Origin: Gemmatimonadota bacterium
GTDB taxonomy: Bacteria; Orphanbacterota; Orphanbacteria; Orphanbacterales; Orphanbacteraceae
DNA length: 5,429 bases
Direction of reading: 5' to 3'
Assembly (NCBI GenBank): GCA_013002425.1
Contig: JABDJQ010000490.1
Span: forward strand, 1-5,429
The notes beneath the pieces are model-generated. The model did no database searches. It saw only the letters and a program-made list of their open reading frames with translations, and was not told the origin of the DNA. Below are positions 1 through 5,429 of this stretch, one piece after another; position 1 is the stretch's first letter; the number at the start of each line of letters is the position of its first letter. The position numbers and the translations under genes were made by a program.

Positions 1-1412
1 GTCTTGACCCACGGCTTGCTGTGCAGCCCTTTCGCGACGGCATTACGGGCCAGAAGTCCTGCCGCGATCAGCACGCTCGGATTCGACGTATTCGTGCAGC
101 TCGTGATCGCCGCGATCACGACCGCGCCTTGTTTGAGATCGTACGAATCGCCGTTCTGCTTCACCGCCCCCGTGCGCGTGAGCGCCGCGGCGGCTTTCTG
201 CTCGTCGACGCGAAGAAAATGACTCAGCGAACCGCGGAAGTTATCGCCCACTTTCGGGAGATCGACGCGGTCCTGCGGGCGGCTCGGACCGGCGAGGCTC
301 GGATGCACGGTACCGAGGTCGAGCTCGAGTGACGAACTGAAAACGGGTTCCTCGTACCCCTCGCTCACGAAAATGCCCTGCTCCTTGCAGTACGCTTCGA
401 CGAGCGCGATCTGCTCCGGCTCGCGCCCCGTGAGACGCAGGTAGTCGAGCGTCTTTTCGTCGACGGGGAAGAAGCCGATCGTGGCGCCGTACTCTGGCGC
501 CATGTTCGCGATGGTCGCGCGGTCCGGAAGCGTGAGATTCGAAAGCGCCGGCCCGTAGAACTCGACGAACTTTCCGACCACACCGTGCTTCCGGAGCATC
601 TGAGTGACGGTGAGCACGAGGTCGGTCGCGGTCGAACCGGCAGGCAGTTTCCCCGTCAGCCGAAATCCGACGACTTCGGGAATCAACATCGAAATCGGCC
701 GGCCGAGCATGGCGGCTTCCGCTTCGATCCCGCCGACGCCCCAGCCGACGATACCGAGCGCGTTGATCATGGTCGTATGCGAGTCGGTCCCGACGAGCGT
801 GTCGGGGTAGGCGCGCGCGACGCCGTCGACTTCACGGGTGAAAACGACGCGCCCGAGGTACTCGAGGTTCACCTGGTGCACGATGCCGGTTTCCGGCGGC
901 ACCACACGGAAGTTCCGGAACGCCTGCTGGCCCCAGCGCAGGAAGATGTAGCGTTCCTGATTGCGATCGAACTCCATGAGCCCGTTCTGGCGAAAGGCGT
1001 CGGCCGTTCCGAACTTGTCGACCTGCACCGAATGATCGATCACGAGATCGGCGGGCTGCAGCGGGTTGATCTTGTTCGGGTCGCCCCCGAGCCTCACCAT
1101 CGCGTTGCGCATGGCGGCGAGATCCGCCACGGCGGGCACGCCCGTGAAATCCTGCAGCAGAACGCGCGCCGGACGGAACGCGATCTCTTCCCCCACGGTT
1201 CCCTTCGCCAGCTTCGCGATGTCGTCCTTCGTGACGATCCGCCCGTCTTCGTACTGAAGCAGGTTCTCGAGCAGAATGCGTCTCGAGATCGGCAGCTTCC
1301 CGATTTCCGGGAAGCCCTGTTCCATGAGGGCGGGAAGGGAGTGGTAACGGTACTTGCCGCCTCCGGCGGAGAGTTCCCGTTCAGTGCCGTAGGAGTTGTG
1401 GGAAGAGCTCAT
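1..1412 (-). CDS. acnA: Aconitate hydratase A, N-terminal part (runs off the left edge)
   Basis: This TCA-cycle enzyme interconverts citrate and isocitrate through cis-aconitate on a cytoplasmic 4Fe-4S cluster. The window holds 470 codons, about half of the usual length of roughly 890-900 residues. The translation is unmistakably AcnA/IRP1-type: DHSVQVD (residues 126-132), ERYIFLRWGQQAF (153-165), VPPETGIVHQVNLEYL (171-186), GTDSHTTM (208-215), GWGVGGIEAEA (223-233), DRATIANMAPEYGAT (297-311) and SCTNTSNPS (438-446). Cys439 (positions 96-98) is the first of the three cluster ligands. The other two, in a CxxC motif, lie in the missing half. The ATG at 1410-1412 is preceded by GAGGA at 1418-1422 with five-base spacing, and the first residues fit the family N-terminus. 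No frameshift or missing key residue is visible. The gene is divergent from the iron-sulfur protein gene at 1576. Identification is near certain; only the C-terminal swivel domain is unseen. Confidence 0.97.
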   Translation of the reverse strand, partial: MSSSHNSYGTERELSAGGGKYRYHSLPALMEQGFPEIGKLPISRRILLENLLQYEDGRIVTKDDIAKLAKGTVGEEIAFRPARVLLQDFTGVPAVADLAAMRNAMVRLGGDPNKINPLQPADLVIDHSVQVDKFGTADAFRQNGLMEFDRNQERYIFLRWGQQAFRNFRVVPPETGIVHQVNLEYLGRVVFTREVDGVARAYPDTLVGTDSHTTMINALGIVGWGVGGIEAEAAMLGRPISMLIPEVVGFRLTGKLPAGSTATDLVLTVTQMLRKHGVVGKFVEFYGPALSNLTLPDRATIANMAPEYGATIGFFPVDEKTLDYLRLTGREPEQIALVEAYCKEQGIFVSEGYEEPVFSSSLELDLGTVHPSLAGPSRPQDRVDLPKVGDNFRGSLSHFLRVDEQKAAAALTRTGAVKQNGDSYDLKQGAVVIAAITSCTNTSNPSVLIAAGLLARNAVAKGLHSKPWVK

Positions 1413-1417
1413 GCGGA

Positions 1418-1422
1418 TCCTC
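1418..1422 (-). promoter_or_regulatory. Ribosome binding site of acnA
   Basis: On the minus strand this reads GAGGA, five bases before the ATG at 1412-1410. It is a good Shine-Dalgarno match and supports this start over internal ATG codons. Confidence 0.65.
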
Positions 1423-1456
1423 GTCTCGTGATTCGGGGAAATCGTTCGGTGCCATG

Positions 1457-1474
1457 TTGATTCTTAGAATACAA
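1457..1474. promoter_or_regulatory. AT-rich palindromic box, candidate shared -10 region or operator
   Basis: In an otherwise GC-rich divergent gap, positions 1460-1470 form a perfect inverted repeat, ATTCT-T-AGAAT. It is flanked by TTG (1457-1459) and CAA (1472-1474), which are also complementary apart from one extra base. On the plus strand it contains TAGAAT (1465-1470), five of six matches to a sigma-70 -10 element. On the minus strand it contains TATTCT (1466-1471), four of six, with a weak TTCCCC 17 bases upstream. A minus-strand start near 1459 would give acnA a leader of about 45 bases. The symmetry also suits a dimeric repressor site. The regulator cannot be named from sequence, and the -35 elements are poor on both strands. 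Confidence 0.4.
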
Positions 1475-1521
1475 CGATCGCTGTCCGGGGGGAAGGGTAC
1501 AGCGGCGCCGCGCGACGCTCC

Positions 1522-1548
1522 TTGCGGGGCGCCGTCCCGTGCTACGAT
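1522..1548 (+). promoter_or_regulatory. Candidate extended -10 promoter of the YgfK-like gene
   Basis: TACGAT at 1543-1548 is preceded by TG at 1540-1541 and one base, the layout of an extended -10 element. TTGCGG at 1522-1527 is a possible -35, but its 15-base spacing is short, so the extended -10 would carry most of the signal. Transcription from about 1555 would leave a leader of about 20 bases, enough to hold the ribosome binding site at 1565-1572. This is a pattern match only. Confidence 0.35.
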
Positions 1549-1564
1549 GGCCGCCACTGCTTCG

Positions 1565-1572
1565 AAGGGAGA
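1565..1572 (+). promoter_or_regulatory. Ribosome binding site of the YgfK-like gene
   Basis: AAGGGAGA lies just before the ATG at 1576, with three bases between. It decides the start: the open frame extends upstream to a TTG at 1522, but that codon has no such site, and the extra residues match nothing in the family. Confidence 0.65.
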
Positions 1573-1575
1573 CCG

Positions 1576-3486
1576 ATGAGCGAACTTCGCCCCGTCCCGC
1601 TCTCGCTGCTGATCCGCCAGAGCGCCAAGAGCTACGATCGAGACCGCTCGGTGTTCGGCGTTCACCGCCGCGCCATGTTCCGGGGCGTGCCCGGCTGCGA
1701 CCTGCGTCAGGCGGGCCCGACCGGTGAGATCGGCGCTCCCCTCGGAATCGCGTCCGGTCCTCAAACGCAGATGGCGCGTAACATCGCGGCCGGCTACCTC
1801 GCGGGCGCGCGCTGGTTCGAACTGAAGACCGTGCGGCGCGAACGCCATCTCCCGGATCGCCCCACGATCTTTCCCGGTGAAGCGCTGCGGCATCGCGAAT
1901 GGACGCACGAACTCCCGCCGCGCGACGCGCTGATCGAGTTTGCGAAGGGGATGTATTTAATAGAGGCGCTTCGCGCGCTCTTCATCCCGGAGAACCTCAC
2001 GATGGGGCTCGAACCGTACGCGTTCGATCTCTCCGTCTATCCGGAAGCAGCCCCGGTCACGATCGAGGATTCCGTCCCTCTCCACGATCGCGTCCGCGAC
2101 ATGGAGCCCGTCTGGGAAGCGCTCCGCCACGATCTTCGCGCCGAGTTGCCCCGCGATCTCGCATTCCTCGCCGAAATCCCGATGCCCCCGTCGCTCGCCC
2201 GTTCCGTCACCCTCTCTCTCGATCACGGACCCCGCTTCGCGGATGTCGAGCGCACCACCGACGAATGGAAGAGCGCGGGATTCGAGGTGCGCTGGAAACT
2301 ACCGCCGGTCGTCCTGGGGGAGGACCGGGTGAGATCGCTGCTCGAGACGCTCGGATACGGGGATTGGGACATCGTGCCGGAGACGGGAGCGAAAGAGCCG
2401 GTGAACGAAGACGGCGTCTGGCACGAGCGTCTCGCGGAAGCGCGGGCCGGCGGCGTTCGGGTCGCCATCGGACATGGGCCGCACGTCGGTCGACCGGGGG
2501 AGGAGCCCGGGTATCTTTCGGGGCGTTTCCTCTACCCGTTCGGTCTTGCGGAAGCCCTCATGCTTCAAACATTGGGATATGAATGTTCCGATATGGCGTT
2601 CGCGGGCGGAATCGAGGAGGCGAACTATCCCGAAGCCGTGATGCTCGGTTTCGGGACGGTCTCACTCGCGTCGGATCTGTTCCGGCCGGGAGGGCTTGCG
2701 AGACTCGGGCGCCTGCACCGTGCGCTCGGAAAGGTCATGCGTAAAGAAGGAGCGGATTCTCTCGCTTCGTATCGCTCGCGATCGGACCGGGGCGCGCTTC
2801 AGTCGGCATTCGAGCGCGCGTTGTCAGACGACCGCTATCACCGGCGCGTACCGCAGCGCCGTGATATCACGAGCGCGCTTTCGCTGTTCGACTGCGTGAA
2901 CTGCGACCTCTGCATGCCGGTCTGTCCGAACGGAGCGAACTTCTCGTACGCGGTCGAACCGGAATCCGTTGTGCGCGGCCGCTTTCGATTCACGCGGGGC
3001 GCCTTTGCGGAAATCGAGTCCGCGCCTCTCTCGATTGGCGTCGGGAAACGGCCGGACCAGCAGATCGCGTGCGAAGCGGAGCTTTGCAACGACTGCGGAC
3101 TTTGCGAGGGCGTCTGCCCGGAGGAGGGAGCCCCCCAGTTCGAGAAGCCGCGCATCTTTCGCAGTCGTGCGGCTTTCGAACGTGACGCGCGCGACGGACT
3201 GCTGATCGAGCGCCAGTATGGTGTCGCGGTCATGCGGGCGCGGTTCGGCGCCTCGAATTACGAACTGCGGGTTGACGAAGCGGGCGAGACCCTATTTCAG
3301 GACGGGGGCACTTTCTGCGCGGTTTCCGATGACGGCGTTCCGACGATCGTTCCGGGCAGATTGCCGGGCGAAGGGGACGAAGTCGATCTCGTACCGTGGC
3401 AACGGATGCTCTGGATTCTGCGCGCGTTTCTGAAACGGGAGGCCACCACGCTTGCGGCGGTCGCCCTCGAGGAGGACGTCTGGTGA
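1576..3486 (+). CDS. YgfK-like iron-sulfur protein: dihydroorotate-dehydrogenase-like barrel plus two 4Fe-4S motifs, no flavoprotein module
   Basis: This 636-residue, probably cytoplasmic protein resembles both ends of E. coli YgfK (about 1030 residues), recalled from memory. Barrel features are RPVPLSLL near the start, PLGIASGPQTQ (55-65), ELKTV (82-86), WKLPPVVLG (from 240), LSGRFLYPF (314-322), FAGGI (342-346) and a PGG segment soon after. These fit an FMN-type TIM barrel of the DHOD/DPD kind. The loop that is HGCPP in YgfK relatives is HGPRF here (217-221), so its cysteine is absent. Two 4Fe-4S motifs follow: Cys440, 443, 446, 450 and Cys504, 507, 510, 514. The NAD(P)H/FAD domain resembling GltD that normally separates barrel and clusters is missing, and the frame is intact. 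No signal peptide or membrane segment is seen. Electrons would have to come from a separate partner. The reaction is unknown, and the selenate reductase label of the family should not be transferred. The gene is divergent from acnA and convergent with the flavin-reductase-like gene. Confidence 0.85.
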   Translation: MSELRPVPLSLLIRQSAKSYDRDRSVFGVHRRAMFRGVPGCDLRQAGPTGEIGAPLGIASGPQTQMARNIAAGYLAGARWFELKTVRRERHLPDRPTIFPGEALRHREWTHELPPRDALIEFAKGMYLIEALRALFIPENLTMGLEPYAFDLSVYPEAAPVTIEDSVPLHDRVRDMEPVWEALRHDLRAELPRDLAFLAEIPMPPSLARSVTLSLDHGPRFADVERTTDEWKSAGFEVRWKLPPVVLGEDRVRSLLETLGYGDWDIVPETGAKEPVNEDGVWHERLAEARAGGVRVAIGHGPHVGRPGEEPGYLSGRFLYPFGLAEALMLQTLGYECSDMAFAGGIEEANYPEAVMLGFGTVSLASDLFRPGGLARLGRLHRALGKVMRKEGADSLASYRSRSDRGALQSAFERALSDDRYHRRVPQRRDITSALSLFDCVNCDLCMPVCPNGANFSYAVEPESVVRGRFRFTRGAFAEIESAPLSIGVGKRPDQQIACEAELCNDCGLCEGVCPEEGAPQFEKPRIFRSRAAFERDARDGLLIERQYGVAVMRARFGASNYELRVDEAGETLFQDGGTFCAVSDDGVPTIVPGRLPGEGDEVDLVPWQRMLWILRAFLKREATTLAAVALEEDVW

Positions 3487-3489
3487 TCC

Positions 3490-3501
3490 CGGGCGCGCCC
3501 G
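3490..3501. repeat. GC-only 12-base palindrome in the convergent gap
   Basis: CGGGCGCGCCCG is a perfect palindrome in the 19 bases between the stops of two convergent genes (TGA at 3484-3486; minus-strand stop at 3508-3506). As RNA it could form a five-pair stem with a two-base centre or a four-pair stem with a GCGC loop. There is no T-run on either side, so it is not a convincing intrinsic terminator. It may stall transcription from both directions, or be chance in GC-rich DNA. Confidence 0.3.
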
Positions 3502-3505
3502 CGTC

Positions 3506-4117
3506 TCAGGTTCGGGGTCGTTTCCGTTCGAAGCGGTCGCGCGTGCGCACGTAATCCTGGCGCCCCATGCGTCCGATAGCGCGCAGCTTCTCCGGGTCGA
3601 TGTGTCCCTGCTCCAGATAGAGTCCGTCACGCACATGCGCGAGGACGACCTCTCCGATCACGAGCGCCGTCGGCGATTCGGAGTCTCCGAGCTTCACGAG
3701 CTCGTGCAGCACGCACTCCAGCTGGATCGGGGACTCCGCGACGCGGGGCGGGGTGATTCGCTCCGAGGGTACGGGCGTCAGTCCCGTTTCGTCGAATTCG
3801 CTGATCTCGGGCGGGAAATCGGCCGACGCCGCGACCATCTTCTCGAAGATCTCCTCAGGCACGACGTTCACGACGAATTCGCCCGTCTCCTCGATATTGC
3901 GCCACGAGTCCTTCGGCTTGCCGGCGCGGCTTCCGATCGCGACGCTCAGCAGGGGAGGGCTCGAGGAGACGCCGTTGAAGTAGGAGAACGGGGCCACGTT
4001 CGTCTTTCCGCGGCTGGAAACGGTCGAAACGAAGGCGATCGGTCGCGGCACGATCGATCCGATGAGAAGGAAATAGCGCTCACGATGGGAGAGCGAGCCC
4101 GGGTCGAGGGTCAACAT
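3506..4117 (-). CDS. Flavin-reductase-like FMN-binding split-barrel protein
   Basis: This 203-residue cytoplasmic protein belongs to the flavin reductase-like family (DIM6/NTAB, COG1853). Members bind FMN and often act as NAD(P)H:flavin oxidoreductases or redox partners. Visible family motifs are GSIVPRPIAFVSTVS near the N-terminus, then NVAPFSYFNGVSSSPPLLSV, KDSWRNIEETGEFVVNVV (usually KDT in relatives), and a C-terminal GRMGRQDYVRTRDRF. Length is normal and no key element looks lost. The substrate cannot be told from sequence. I chose the ATG at 4117-4115 because the family N-terminus begins there. A TTG at 4153 would add 12 residues unlike the family. Neither start has a Shine-Dalgarno site. 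The gene converges with the iron-sulfur protein gene, with 19 bases between them, and diverges from the aminotransferase-fold gene. It could supply reduced flavin to a neighbour, but that is only inference. Confidence 0.9.
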   Translation of the reverse strand: MLTLDPGSLSHRERYFLLIGSIVPRPIAFVSTVSSRGKTNVAPFSYFNGVSSSPPLLSVAIGSRAGKPKDSWRNIEETGEFVVNVVPEEIFEKMVAASADFPPEISEFDETGLTPVPSERITPPRVAESPIQLECVLHELVKLGDSESPTALVIGEVVLAHVRDGLYLEQGHIDPEKLRAIGRMGRQDYVRTRDRFERKRPRT

Positions 4118-4124
4118 GGGCGCA

Positions 4125-4153
4125 ATCGTATGGCAATATCGGAGAACGCACAA
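4125..4153 (-). promoter_or_regulatory. Candidate promoter that would give a leaderless flavin-reductase-like mRNA
   Basis: On the minus strand TTGTGC (4153-4148) and TACGAT (4130-4125) are separated by 17 bases. The -10 has four of six consensus bases and the -35 three of six. Only seven bases separate the -10 from the ATG at 4117, so transcription would begin at or within a base or two of the start codon. That fits the absence of a ribosome binding site. Confidence 0.4.
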
Positions 4154-4172
4154 CCCGGGCAGGGGAATCCGC

Positions 4173-4202
4173 TTGATGCCTTCTGGAGGCTGGAATTATA
4201 CT
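4173..4202 (+). promoter_or_regulatory. Candidate sigma-70 promoter of the aminotransferase-fold gene
   Basis: TTGATG (4173-4178, four of six) and TATACT (4197-4202, five of six) are separated by 18 bases. This is the best -35/-10 pair in the window. Transcription would start near 4209, giving a leader of about 70 bases that includes the small frame at 4228. Confidence 0.5.
4195..4200 (-). promoter_or_regulatory. Perfect TATAAT -10 on the opposite strand
   Basis: The minus strand reads TATAAT here, sharing four bases with the plus-strand TATACT. It could serve as an alternative promoter for the flavin-reductase-like gene with a leader of about 70 bases. No good -35 lies at 16-18 bases upstream, where the minus strand reads around GGTCTG. 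Two polymerases could not use both -10 elements at once. Confidence 0.3.
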
Positions 4203-4227
4203 GGCACGATCCGGAACCAGACCTGAA

Positions 4228-4284
4228 ATGCATCCCGAAACTCGAACGCAATGGCCCGCGAGCCGTAATCGGAAGCTCCCATGA
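4228..4284 (+). other. Possible 18-codon upstream reading frame overlapping the next start by ATGA
   Basis: The frame encodes MHPETRTQWPASRNRKLP and ends in TGA at 4282-4284, overlapping the ATG at 4281 as ATGA, a classic arrangement for translational coupling. It lies wholly inside the predicted leader of the downstream gene. No clear ribosome binding site precedes it and the peptide has no known relatives to me. Codon content shows no run of one amino acid as in attenuators, so it may be chance. Confidence 0.2.
4271..4275 (+). promoter_or_regulatory. Weak ribosome binding site of the aminotransferase-fold gene
   Basis: GGAAG lies five bases before the ATG at 4281. It is only a partial match to GGAGG, so coupling to the upstream small frame could matter for initiation. 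Confidence 0.4.
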
Positions 4285-5429
4285 AAAGAATCGTGATCGA
4301 CAAGAGCGAGCGATACCATCGCGTCGTGTCCCATCCCATGGAGGAACTGCTTCCGTCCCGGCGGCGGGCGGAGAAGAGGCTCGGCTCCGTGATCGACCTG
4401 TCCGTGATGGAATCGGACATGGCGCTGCCGTCCCGATCCGACGGGGCCGCGGCTCCGGCAGACGACGTTATCCGGGAGACGATCGCGAAGCGCCTGCTCG
4501 AGACCCGTTCTCTCCGCCTCGACCCCCGGCGCGAGATTCTGCTCTGCGACGACGTGGAATCTTCGCTCGAGGATCTCGCTCTCGCGTTCATCGACCCGTC
4601 CGACGTCGTATTGATACCCGATCCGGCGCTGCCTCTGTATCGGCGCGTCTGCGTGCTGGCGGGGGGATGGCCGATCCCGGTCCCGCTTTCCGATCGGAAC
4701 GACGGCGCCCCCGAGTGGGAGCGCGTCGAGCCGGAGGCGACCCGCCGCGCGAAAATGCTCTGGTTCGCGTCCCCGCATCTTCCGACCGGAAAGATCGCTT
4801 CCCATGCCTCGATCGAACGACTCGTCGAACGCGCCCGGCGCGACAACGTTCTCGTCGTGCAGGATGCGCGCCTCGCGAGTACGTGCCGGAGTGATCTGAG
4901 CGCCCCCGGTCTCCTCGACCATCCGCACGGCCGCGGTGTCGGCGTGGAAGCGCACGAACTCGCGCCGTGGCACGGGGGAGGCGAGCGCCCCGGGTTTCTG
5001 ATCGGGAACCGCGAGGTCATCGAGGCCGTGCGGACGCTGGGACGTCTGCGCCGCCGTCCGGGTGTTCCGGGCCGCCCGCGACTTCAGGACGCGTTCGCGC
5101 TTTCGGCCGAGGACACTGCGTTCGCGAAAAAGACGTTTGCCCGTCGCATGGATACGGCGCTCGGCGGGCTTCGCGAACTCGACTGGGCCGTGCAGGAGCC
5201 GGACGCCGGCTTTGCCCTCTGGGTGCGCGTACCGACACGCTTTCACTCGCTTCGATTCTCCGCGATGCTGCTCCGCGCGGGGATCGCGGTCGTGCCCGGA
5301 ATCGCCTTCGGCGAGTTCGGCCACGATTCCGTACTGCTCTCTCTCACGACAACGGAGGAGAACATCCGCGAAGGGTTCGACCGGCTTCGGAAGAAGTTCC
5401 CCGGAAGATGGGGCGTGCGTTCCTGGCGT
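4281..5429 (+). CDS. Class I/II aminotransferase-fold protein lacking the catalytic lysine, probable pseudoenzyme (runs off the right edge)
   Basis: The frame is open for 383 codons to the window edge, close to the family's usual 390-400. Fold type I landmarks appear in order: GSVIDLS near residue 35, FIDPSDVVLIPDPALPLY (103-120, compare GDxVLVPDPxYPxY), SPHLPTGK (164-171, compare NPxNPTG), QDARL (194-198, compare DxAY), RPGFLIGNREVIEAV (from 236) and VVPGIAFGEFG (from 337). The best relatives by eye are LL-diaminopimelate and related aminotransferases. The SLSKT-like site reads HELAPWH (225-231), and there is no lysine between 171 and 283. The PLP-binding Asn is Leu167, the Tyr of DxAY is Arg197, and the phosphate-loop GSK is DVE (91-93). 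The substrate-carboxylate Arg is Leu352. Asp195 and Arg236 remain. Transamination by the usual Schiff-base mechanism looks impossible. A structural, regulatory or ligand-binding role is inferred; no function can be assigned. Confidence 0.85.
   Translation, partial: MKRIVIDKSERYHRVVSHPMEELLPSRRRAEKRLGSVIDLSVMESDMALPSRSDGAAAPADDVIRETIAKRLLETRSLRLDPRREILLCDDVESSLEDLALAFIDPSDVVLIPDPALPLYRRVCVLAGGWPIPVPLSDRNDGAPEWERVEPEATRRAKMLWFASPHLPTGKIASHASIERLVERARRDNVLVVQDARLASTCRSDLSAPGLLDHPHGRGVGVEAHELAPWHGGGERPGFLIGNREVIEAVRTLGRLRRRPGVPGRPRLQDAFALSAEDTAFAKKTFARRMDTALGGLRELDWAVQEPDAGFALWVRVPTRFHSLRFSAMLLRAGIAVVPGIAFGEFGHDSVLLSLTTTEENIREGFDRLRKKFPGRWGVRSWR

Noticed and set aside
585..1460. A 291-codon plus-strand open frame opposite acnA
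   Set aside because: The minus strand gives a complete match to conserved aconitase motifs, and the plus-strand product is a low-complexity, Arg/Asp/His-rich shadow typical of GC-rich DNA.
1522..1575. Upstream TTG start for the YgfK-like gene, adding 18 residues
   Set aside because: It has no ribosome binding site, and the family N-terminus (RPVPLSLL) begins right after the ATG at 1576, which has a good site.
3487..3505. Bidirectional intrinsic terminator between the convergent genes
   Set aside because: The palindrome is GC-rich, but neither strand has the following T-run, so I list it only as a palindrome.
4118..4153. TTG start for the flavin-reductase-like gene, adding 12 residues
   Set aside because: There is no ribosome binding site, the extension does not look like the family, and the TTG falls within a candidate -35 element.
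3452..4894. A 480-codon plus-strand open frame crossing the convergent gap, the flavin-reductase-like gene and part of the aminotransferase-fold gene
   Set aside because: It overlaps two genes with clear family motifs, cuts through both intergenic regions, and its product is Arg-rich with no recognisable domain.
4080..5324. A 414-codon minus-strand open frame opposite the aminotransferase-fold gene
   Set aside because: The plus-strand frame carries ordered fold landmarks, while this one has biased composition and no motifs; it is an antisense shadow.
4281..5429. Calling the aminotransferase-fold gene a pseudogene
   Set aside because: There are no stops or frameshifts over 383 codons, third positions remain GC-rich, and the fold landmarks are intact; only active-site residues are changed.

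Overview
The window is GC-rich bacterial DNA with strong G/C preference at third codon positions. It is densely coded, with short intergenic gaps and Shine-Dalgarno-like sites before three of the four genes. The phylum cannot be fixed from the sequence. An intact AcnA-type aconitase points to a TCA cycle, and the GC-rich style fits many soil or sediment lineages. I found no rRNA, tRNA, CRISPR array, insertion sequence or attachment site.

Layout, left to right. (1) Positions 1-1412, minus strand: the N-terminal 470 codons of aconitate hydratase A, running off the left edge. (2) 1413-1575: a divergent intergenic region with an AT-rich palindromic box and promoter candidates for both flanking genes. 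(3) 1576-3486, plus strand: a complete 636-residue iron-sulfur protein related to YgfK (the so-called putative selenate reductase iron-sulfur subunit). It has the dihydroorotate-dehydrogenase-like barrel and two 4Fe-4S motifs, but not the glutamate-synthase-small-subunit-like flavoprotein module that lies between them in E. coli YgfK. (4) 3487-3505: a 19-base convergent gap. (5) 3506-4117, minus strand: a complete flavin-reductase-like FMN-binding split-barrel protein with no visible ribosome binding site. (6) 4118-4280: a second divergent promoter region, with overlapping -10 elements on the two strands and a tiny upstream reading frame. (7) 4281 to the right edge, plus strand: an almost complete protein with the class I/II aminotransferase fold that lacks the PLP-anchoring lysine and nearly every other cofactor and substrate residue of that family.

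The most notable feature is the right-hand gene, an intact frame coding for an apparent aminotransferase pseudoenzyme. The central iron-sulfur protein is second. It has lost a whole redox module and also replaces the cysteine-containing loop of its barrel. Two neighbouring proteins therefore keep an enzyme fold while missing its usual catalytic residues. The alternating orientations (minus, plus, minus, plus) argue against one operon. The genes could be linked functionally through flavin or iron-sulfur redox chemistry, but nothing in the sequence proves this.
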